A stretch of 64,000 nucleotides of DNA from Brevibacillus_D fluminis_A (GTDB lineage: Bacteria; Bacillota; Bacilli; Brevibacillales; Brevibacillaceae): assembly GCF_052072235.1 (NCBI RefSeq), contig NZ_CM125436.1, positions 2,412,001-2,476,000 on the forward strand, given 5' to 3'. Position numbers and translations under genes: made by a program. This document shows, piece after piece, positions 58,458 through 64,000 of this stretch (the first letter of the stretch is position 1; every line of letters begins with the position of its first letter). The notes under the pieces are model-generated. The model was not told the DNA's origin. It made no database searches and saw nothing but the letters and a program-made list of their open reading frames with translations.

Positions 58458-60329
58458 ATGGCAGCAAACCATCAGAGTACAAACACACCTCCACCGCCGC
58501 CGATGCCTAGCGGCTTGGGCCGACCCGGCTTCGCCCGTATGGGACGCGGGGGACCGGTGCAAAAACCAAAAAATTTGAAAGGGACGCTCAGGCGTCTGTG
58601 GCTTTACATTGGCACGGAAAAGCGCTGGCTTTCCGTCATTTTTGGCGTCATCCTGATCGATTCGGTCCTGACGTTATTTGGCCCATTCCTGATCGGGCTG
58701 GCAGTCGACGCGATCGGGGGAAAAGCGGGTCACGTACAGTTCGGACTGCTGCACATGCTGTTGATCGGGCTTGTCTGTGTCTATGTCGGCGATGCCATTC
58801 TCACGTTTGGCCAAGGCTGGATGATGGCTGGCGTGTCGCAGCGGATCGTAGCGAAGCTGCGGCACGCTCTGTACGCCAAGCTGCAAAAGCTGCCGCTCTC
58901 CTACTTTGACACCCGCAGGCACGGTGAAGTGATGAGCCGGCTTTCCAACGATATTGACAATGTCAGCCAAACGCTATCACAGGCGACCGCCCAGCTGATG
59001 TCAGGCGTGGTGGCGATCGGCGGTTCGCTCGCGATGATGATCTGGTTAAGCCCTCTCTTGACGCTGGCGAGCTTGATCACCGTGCCGCTGGTCATGCTGC
59101 TGGCACGTACGATTACAAAGCGGACCAGCATTTTGTTCAAGGAGCAGCAGGTGCAGCTTGGCCAACTGAATGGCCATGTCGAGGAAACGATTTCCGGGAT
59201 GGAAATGGTGAAGGCATTCAATCATGAAGAGAAAGCGATCCACGAGTTCGAGGACGTGAACGAAAAACTGTACCGCGTTGGCGTGAAGGCGCAGATTTGG
59301 TCCGGCTTTCTCATGCCGATCATGGGCGTCATCAACAACATCGGGTTTGCCGCCATCGCGCTTGCGGGCGGAGCGATGGCGGCGAACGGCATGATTACCG
59401 TCGGCGTAATCGCGAGCTTTATCAGTTATTCGCGCCAGTTCGTCCGGCCGCTCAACGACATTGCGAATATTTACAATGTGCTCCAATCAGGGGTAGCGGG
59501 CGCGGAGCGGGTTTTTGAAGTGCTCGATGAGAGCGAGGAGACGGCAGATGTCCCGAACGCAAAAGAAATGTGCGAGCCGAAAGGAGAAGTCGTTTTTGAC
59601 CGTGTATCTTTCGGTTATCGTCCGGACGCTCCGATCTTGAAAAACATCAGCTTTGTGGCCCGGGAAGGCACAAGCACGGCATTTGTCGGCCCGACCGGCG
59701 CCGGCAAAACGACCATCATCAATCTGTTGACCCGGTTTTACGATGTAACCGAGGGGCACATCACGATCGACGGCGTAGATATTCGCCGCTATTCGCGCGA
59801 CAGCTTGCGGAAAGGCTTCGGGATCGTGCTTCAGGACACGTACCTGTTTTCCGGCACGATCAAAGAAAACATCAAGTACGGCAGGCAGGATGCCACCGAT
59901 GAAGAAGTGGAGGCAGCGGCGGTACTGGCGAATGCCGATGCGTTCATCAAGCGGCTGCCGCGCACGTATGACACCATGCTGTCCGAAAACGGGGGCAACC
60001 TGAGCCAAGGGCAGCGGCAGCTTTTGGCGATCGCCCGCGTGATGTTGGCCCAGCCGTCCATTCTGATTCTCGACGAGGCGACGAGCAGCATCGATACGCG
60101 GACAGAGGTGCATATTCAGGAGGCGCTGCTGCGAATGATGCAAGGCCGCACGAGCTTCATCATTGCACATCGACTGAACACGATCCGCGAGGCGGATACG
60201 ATCATGGTCATCGATGGCGGTGAAATCGTGGAGCAGGGCAGCCATGAGCAGTTGATGGCAAAAAAAGGTGTTTATTACGACATGTATTACAAACAGCTCC
60301 AGCAAACGGAACGAAAAGCTGCCACATGA
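58458..60329 (+). CDS. ABC exporter half-transporter, subunit 2 (canonical catalytic site)
   Basis: 623 residues. A proline-rich N-terminal extension (about 1-35) precedes six membrane helices. The ATPase has Walker A GPTGAGKTT, a variant signature LSQGQRQ and a full Walker B ILILDEATSSID. Together with subunit 1 it makes one canonical and one degenerate ATP site, as in TM288/BmrD-type multidrug exporters. Substrate unknown. GGGAGG lies before the ATG. The operon's terminator overlaps the stop codon. Confidence 0.94.
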   Translation: MAANHQSTNTPPPPPMPSGLGRPGFARMGRGGPVQKPKNLKGTLRRLWLYIGTEKRWLSVIFGVILIDSVLTLFGPFLIGLAVDAIGGKAGHVQFGLLHMLLIGLVCVYVGDAILTFGQGWMMAGVSQRIVAKLRHALYAKLQKLPLSYFDTRRHGEVMSRLSNDIDNVSQTLSQATAQLMSGVVAIGGSLAMMIWLSPLLTLASLITVPLVMLLARTITKRTSILFKEQQVQLGQLNGHVEETISGMEMVKAFNHEEKAIHEFEDVNEKLYRVGVKAQIWSGFLMPIMGVINNIGFAAIALAGGAMAANGMITVGVIASFISYSRQFVRPLNDIANIYNVLQSGVAGAERVFEVLDESEETADVPNAKEMCEPKGEVVFDRVSFGYRPDAPILKNISFVAREGTSTAFVGPTGAGKTTIINLLTRFYDVTEGHITIDGVDIRRYSRDSLRKGFGIVLQDTYLFSGTIKENIKYGRQDATDEEVEAAAVLANADAFIKRLPRTYDTMLSENGGNLSQGQRQLLAIARVMLAQPSILILDEATSSIDTRTEVHIQEALLRMMQGRTSFIIAHRLNTIREADTIMVIDGGEIVEQGSHEQLMAKKGVYYDMYYKQLQQTERKAAT

Positions 60330-60348
60330 TGGGCAGCTTTTCGTTTTG
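60311..60348. terminator. Terminator of the ABC exporter operon, overlapping its stop codon
   Basis: ACGAAAAGCTGCC / GGCAGCTTTTCGT followed by TTTGC; the left arm lies inside the last codons of the gene. It may also serve the convergent ger operon. Confidence 0.82.
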
Positions 60349-60366
60349 CACATTTTCGGTCTGTGG

Positions 60367-61533
60367 TCAATACTCTCGCTTCGGTTCTTCCTTGTCACGC
60401 AGCATGCCTGAGTTGACGATCTTCACATCCACCTCGATCGTATCCAGGGCATAATCAGCCAAGCGCTTCTTCCCGTTGGCAGTCAGCTTGCTCCACTGTG
60501 CAAAGGCGTCATGGTAAAGCGTATGCTCCAAGCTCAACAGATCAACGCCGTCCTTCTTTCCCAACAGAACGGTTTGTTCGATTGCCTCACGGATGTCTTT
60601 CGCGGCTTCCTCCTGGAACGCAGCGGCCCCAAGCTCCTGAATGACTTCCGATACCACTGCTTTGCCTTTGATGGTGATGGTAAATCGCGGGGCGCCTGGT
60701 TTGTTCACTGGTTTGATGTGCCCTTTGACATGCTCGACGGTGATGACGGCGATGGGTTTGCCGTTCTTTTTCAGCGTAAGATGGGACGACGTCGATCCTT
60801 TTTGGAGCCAGCGCAGACCGGATACATGCGATTTGGCAATCCACTTGCCAAGCTTGTCTTGGTACAGGGCGAAGATCCCGTCAAGCTCCAATTTGGTATC
60901 CGCCTCTCCCTGGCGTTTCCATGTGTGAGCATTGATGTGCAGGGAGGGCAAAAGAATCGTGTACCCGGGCTCCTTTTGCTGAGCAAGCACCTTGTACAGC
61001 CGAATCGGGCGAATGTAGGAATCCTGGCGGTAGCTATCTTCCGGTTGATGGAGTATCGAGGCCAAGGGCGACAGATTGAAAAACGGTGTCACCGTAAAAA
61101 GCTGGTCGAGTGGTTCCTTCGTACCATAGACCCATTGGGTCAGACGGGTTTCCCCGAATCGAGTCAGCCCGTCTAAAAAATCGCTCATGCCTTTGGCAAG
61201 CGCTGCCTCTGTGAACACGATGGCATTGGTGTGCCCCCAATAAATTCGCTGCTGCGAAGTCTTGTACAGATTGGTTAAGGCGGTGTTAACGGTGTCGCCT
61301 TCTTCATGGCCCGTCCAGACAGGGGCGGCGGTCTCGCTCATTTTCCCGCCTTCCTGCTTGGCGATATTGGAGAAGTCCAGCACTTGTCCATAGACGACGT
61401 AATGTCCGTCCCGATAATCGAAGCCGAGCGCAGTAATATAATTGGAAAACTGGATCGACTTCATATCCCAGCAGCCGCAGAGCACGGGCGCGAGCAAGGT
61501 CAAAAGAAAAGCCATGCGCAGCCAGCGTTTCAT
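60367..61533 (-). CDS. Ger(x)C family spore germination lipoprotein (GerAC-like)
   Basis: 388 residues, ATG at 61533 with GAGGTG upstream. Signal peptide with lipobox VLCGC (Cys21) followed by WDMKSIQFSNYITALGFDY, the usual Ger(x)C start. Three-domain C-subunit of a germinant receptor, held on the outer face of the spore inner membrane. Overlaps the A-subunit gene by 4 bases. Last gene of the operon. Confidence 0.93.
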   Translation of the reverse strand: MKRWLRMAFLLTLLAPVLCGCWDMKSIQFSNYITALGFDYRDGHYVVYGQVLDFSNIAKQEGGKMSETAAPVWTGHEEGDTVNTALTNLYKTSQQRIYWGHTNAIVFTEAALAKGMSDFLDGLTRFGETRLTQWVYGTKEPLDQLFTVTPFFNLSPLASILHQPEDSYRQDSYIRPIRLYKVLAQQKEPGYTILLPSLHINAHTWKRQGEADTKLELDGIFALYQDKLGKWIAKSHVSGLRWLQKGSTSSHLTLKKNGKPIAVITVEHVKGHIKPVNKPGAPRFTITIKGKAVVSEVIQELGAAAFQEEAAKDIREAIEQTVLLGKKDGVDLLSLEHTLYHDAFAQWSKLTANGKKRLADYALDTIEVDVKIVNSGMLRDKEEPKREY

Positions 61534-63008
61534 CGCGAACCATCACCTCGGCTGGTCGGGTCTTGCGTATGCAAAAAGGAAGGACGGCGATCGCGTTTCG
61601 TCCATGGTTTCCCGAACAAGGACGTTATGATGTCCCTGAATTTGATCGGGGAGAGCGGAGCGAGGTAGGGCATACCGAATGATTCAACAGATGATAAATA
61701 AAGTGCCAGCCCCATCAGCGCCAGCATAAAGCCGTACATGCCAAAAATGGCCGACGTGACGAGAATGATGATCCGCAAGACGGATATGGAGCCGGTAAGC
61801 GATTGATTGACCAGTGTGAACATGGATATGGTCGAAATGGACGTGATTACGACGGTCACCGGGCTTGTAATCCCGGAGCGAATGGCGGCATCGCCCACGA
61901 TCAGACCGCCAACGACCGTCACAGTCTGCCCAACGGCCTTCGGCAGCCGCATCCCGGCTTCGCGGAACAATTCAAACAGGCCGAGCATCAGAAAAAAATC
62001 TATCGGCCCGGAAAACGGGAGCCCTAGGCGTACGGACGCAATGGTTGCGAGTAAAGGGAAGGGGAGCTGATCCAAATGGAAAGCCGACACCGCGATCCAG
62101 AAACCAGGCAAAAAAATCGAAACGATCAAACCCATAAACCGCATCAGACGCTCAAAAAGGACGTAATAAAAGGGGAAATGCGCATCCTCGGGCGATTTAA
62201 GCAGCAACGTCAGGTTTGCTGGCGCGATGATGGCCATCGGCGAGCCTTCCACAATGATGGCAAAACGGCCGCGCAGCAAGGCGTCGACGACAAAATCGGG
62301 TCGGCCGATGTATTCGAACAGCGGTAAAAGCGAGGACGGATGATCCGACAAGCCTTCCTCCAGCTGTCCGCTGGAGAGCAAGCTGTCGACATCGAGCGCC
62401 AAGAGCCGCTTTCTTGCTTCTTCGACGATCTCCATCCGAATGATGTCATGGATGTACAGAAGCGCAACATTCGTGTGGGAGCGCGTGCCGATGATGAATT
62501 TTTCATAGCTCAGCGATTGCGTTTTCAGCCGTTTGCGGATGAGTGCAACATTGGTCACGATGCTTTCCGTCAAGGCATCCCGCGGGCCTTTCACCGAGAC
62601 CTCTGAATTCGACTCCTCAGGGGCACGGTTCGGCGGATTGGCGATGTCGAGCGCATATAGGAGCTGTGGCCCTTCGAAGAACAGCAGCAGTTCGCCGGAA
62701 TAGAGCTTCAAGGTGGCGGTTTCAAGCATGCCTGGGCCGTCCTGGATTTCGCTGAGCTGCAGCGTGCGGTGCTTGTTGAATGAGGCACTGTCAACCCGCT
62801 CGAGCGCTGCCATCATGTCATGCAAGCGGGGCAGCACGAATTCATCGATTTTTTCCGATTGCGCCATCCCTTCGCAATACAACAGCACGATCTTTTGCGG
62901 TGCGGTATCCGTCTCGAATCGAAACGAGGAAATGTTGACATCGGCGGCATTGGCAAACATGGAGCGGAATGTTTGCTCATCGAGATCGTGGAGTGAGAGC
63001 ATCTTCAT
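61530..63008 (-). CDS. Spore germination protein, GerAA family
   Basis: 492 residues from the ATG at 63008, behind GGAGGA; the frame is open to 63338 inside the B-subunit gene. A cytosolic N-terminal part (about 1-280, with GTRSHTNVALLYIHDI and DALLRGRFAIIVEGSPMAII) is followed by about five membrane helices with LGLPFSGPIDFFLMLGLFEL and REAGMRLPKAVGQTVTVVGG. A-subunit of a GerA-type receptor, thought to form the channel core. 4-base overlaps on both sides. Confidence 0.94.
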   Translation of the reverse strand: MKMLSLHDLDEQTFRSMFANAADVNISSFRFETDTAPQKIVLLYCEGMAQSEKIDEFVLPRLHDMMAALERVDSASFNKHRTLQLSEIQDGPGMLETATLKLYSGELLLFFEGPQLLYALDIANPPNRAPEESNSEVSVKGPRDALTESIVTNVALIRKRLKTQSLSYEKFIIGTRSHTNVALLYIHDIIRMEIVEEARKRLLALDVDSLLSSGQLEEGLSDHPSSLLPLFEYIGRPDFVVDALLRGRFAIIVEGSPMAIIAPANLTLLLKSPEDAHFPFYYVLFERLMRFMGLIVSIFLPGFWIAVSAFHLDQLPFPLLATIASVRLGLPFSGPIDFFLMLGLFELFREAGMRLPKAVGQTVTVVGGLIVGDAAIRSGITSPVTVVITSISTISMFTLVNQSLTGSISVLRIIILVTSAIFGMYGFMLALMGLALYLSSVESFGMPYLAPLSPIKFRDIITSLFGKPWTKRDRRPSFLHTQDPTSRGDGSR

Positions 63009-64000
63009 GACTTGTGTTCCTCCGTTCCTTTTGCCAGCATCACCAGCGCGAATAAAAGCAGCCCGACGAAAAGAATCAAGCCGAATGAAATGGGAAAGTA
63101 CAGGTACTCCAGCCGCTTCAAAAAATAGCTGTCGCTGTCCGGAATCATGATGAAGACCAGAAAAAGTGCACAGATCGCGGTCAATGTGCAGGTTTTCGCT
63201 CGCTTGCTCGCGAGACCGATGATGTCGAGCGTGAGATACAGCATGAGCGAGGTTCGGATAAAGGCGCCGGAAATCCATTGGTAAATGGAAAAAAAATCGA
63301 GATGGGAGATGAATTTTCCCAGTGTCACCATGCGCCATTGTTCAAACGCAGGATACCGCATCATGGCTGCCTCGAATGGTCCGAAGATCGCGATCGCACC
63401 GGTCAGGGGACCGATGGTGAGCATGACCAGAATAAACGATAAAAGAAACAGGGCAAGCGGCTTGAGCGGTTTGGACACGTGATGCTGGATAAACAGGATA
63501 AACATGATTTCAAACAAGCCGCTCATCGTGTACAACATCGCAGTGATCGTCGGCCTGTAGCCATGTGTGAACACGGGCAGCAAGAGCGAATAATCCTTCA
63601 CCTGGAAATTGGCGGCCGCAACAAAATCGCCGAATACGATGACGGCCGGGAGCAGCAGGCCGGCGGAAAGCGCGATTGCGCGAATCCCTTTTCGGGCCGC
63701 AAAAAAACAGATGCCGATGAACGTCAGCGCCACAATAATCCGGGGGGTTCGGGGAAGATAGGTGACTTGCGACCAGGTAACCAGATCGCGGAAGCAAATC
63801 AAGGCCATGAGCGAAAATTCGCAGGCCATTAAACCCGTGATGATCAGCCACAGAAATGGTCCGTAACGGATCTTGATCCATTCCATCAGGTTTCGGCCAC
63901 GCAGTCTTTTTAGCATACTCAGCAAAAGCATACCCCAGAGGAGCAGCGGGATAAATGCGAGCAAGGCGCCAACCCATGCATCACGCTTAGCGACGTGAAG
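63005..64000 (-). CDS. Spore germination permease, GerAB family (N-terminus outside window)
   Basis: 332 codons remain, continuing past the right edge; upstream of an apparent TTG at 63964 the frame reads LHVAKRDAWVGA, the RDAW segment of GerAB proteins, so the true start is beyond 64000. APC-type transporter with about ten helices (nine visible), the germinant-binding B-subunit. Gene order here is B-A-C. Confidence 0.93.
   Translation of the reverse strand, partial: LHVAKRDAWVGALLAFIPLLLWGMLLLSMLKRLRGRNLMEWIKIRYGPFLWLIITGLMACEFSLMALICFRDLVTWSQVTYLPRTPRIIVALTFIGICFFAARKGIRAIALSAGLLLPAVIVFGDFVAAANFQVKDYSLLLPVFTHGYRPTITAMLYTMSGLFEIMFILFIQHHVSKPLKPLALFLLSFILVMLTIGPLTGAIAIFGPFEAAMMRYPAFEQWRMVTLGKFISHLDFFSIYQWISGAFIRTSLMLYLTLDIIGLASKRAKTCTLTAICALFLVFIMIPDSDSYFLKRLEYLYFPISFGLILFVGLLLFALVMLAKGTEEHKS

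Overview
The window looks like chromosomal DNA of an endospore-forming Bacillota, most probably Brevibacillus or a close Paenibacillaceae relative. This is inference from gene content and style: strong AGGAGG-type ribosome binding sites, GTG and TTG starts, a GerA-type germination operon, a SpoIIP-family hydrolase, an SdpR/SdpI pair, and GC-rich coding DNA that produces long antisense open frames. No tRNA, rRNA, CRISPR array or intact insertion sequence was found.

Layout. 0-8.4 kb: a partial acetyltransferase, M32 carboxypeptidase, release factor 3 (prfC), dihydroorotate dehydrogenase (pyrD), a MocR regulator divergent from proline dehydrogenase, and a DUF421 protein. 8.9-12 kb: an ECF sigma / zinc anti-sigma pair co-transcribed with two membrane proteins, one with a three-fold internal repeat. 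12-20 kb: small metabolic and membrane genes (DUF817, lipoprotein, VOC, two NUDIX, sulfurtransferase, DUF502, DUF2621, TPR). 20-24.7 kb: a TetR-controlled export operon with three consecutive membrane-fusion proteins and one DHA2 transporter. 25-29 kb: a family III CoA-transferase and an NMT1/SsuA-type ABC importer. 29-30.7 kb: sdpR-sdpI plus a YhfC-type intramembrane protease, without the toxin. 31-33.8 kb: the tryptophan catabolic operon kynU-kynA-kynB behind a strong promoter with a cre-like site and three direct repeats on an exact 18-bp period. 34-38 kb: an HD-GYP protein, a PAS sensor kinase and a DUF2062 protein.

38.3-45.7 kb is the stand-out accessory region, visibly AT-richer. It holds a 5'-truncated RHS/YD-repeat (WapA-like) gene interrupted by one in-frame TGA, its own C-terminal toxin tip and candidate immunity gene, then two displaced tip modules. 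Each displaced tip begins with a copy of the same RHS-core end sequence (34 bp identical in all three copies) and is followed by small candidate immunity genes. Related CCCCA-stem terminators close the cassettes. This is the arrangement expected of a polymorphic-toxin locus with silent cassettes that can be swapped by recombination.

46-64 kb: an SH3b-SpoIIP cell-wall hydrolase, an orphan HPr, a divergent CadC/CadA metal-efflux pair, a second DUF421 protein, a nitroreductase and an iron alcohol dehydrogenase, a LysE exporter divergent from a second MocR regulator, a heterodimeric ABC exporter of the TM287/288 type, and a germinant-receptor operon (B-A-C order) running off the right edge.
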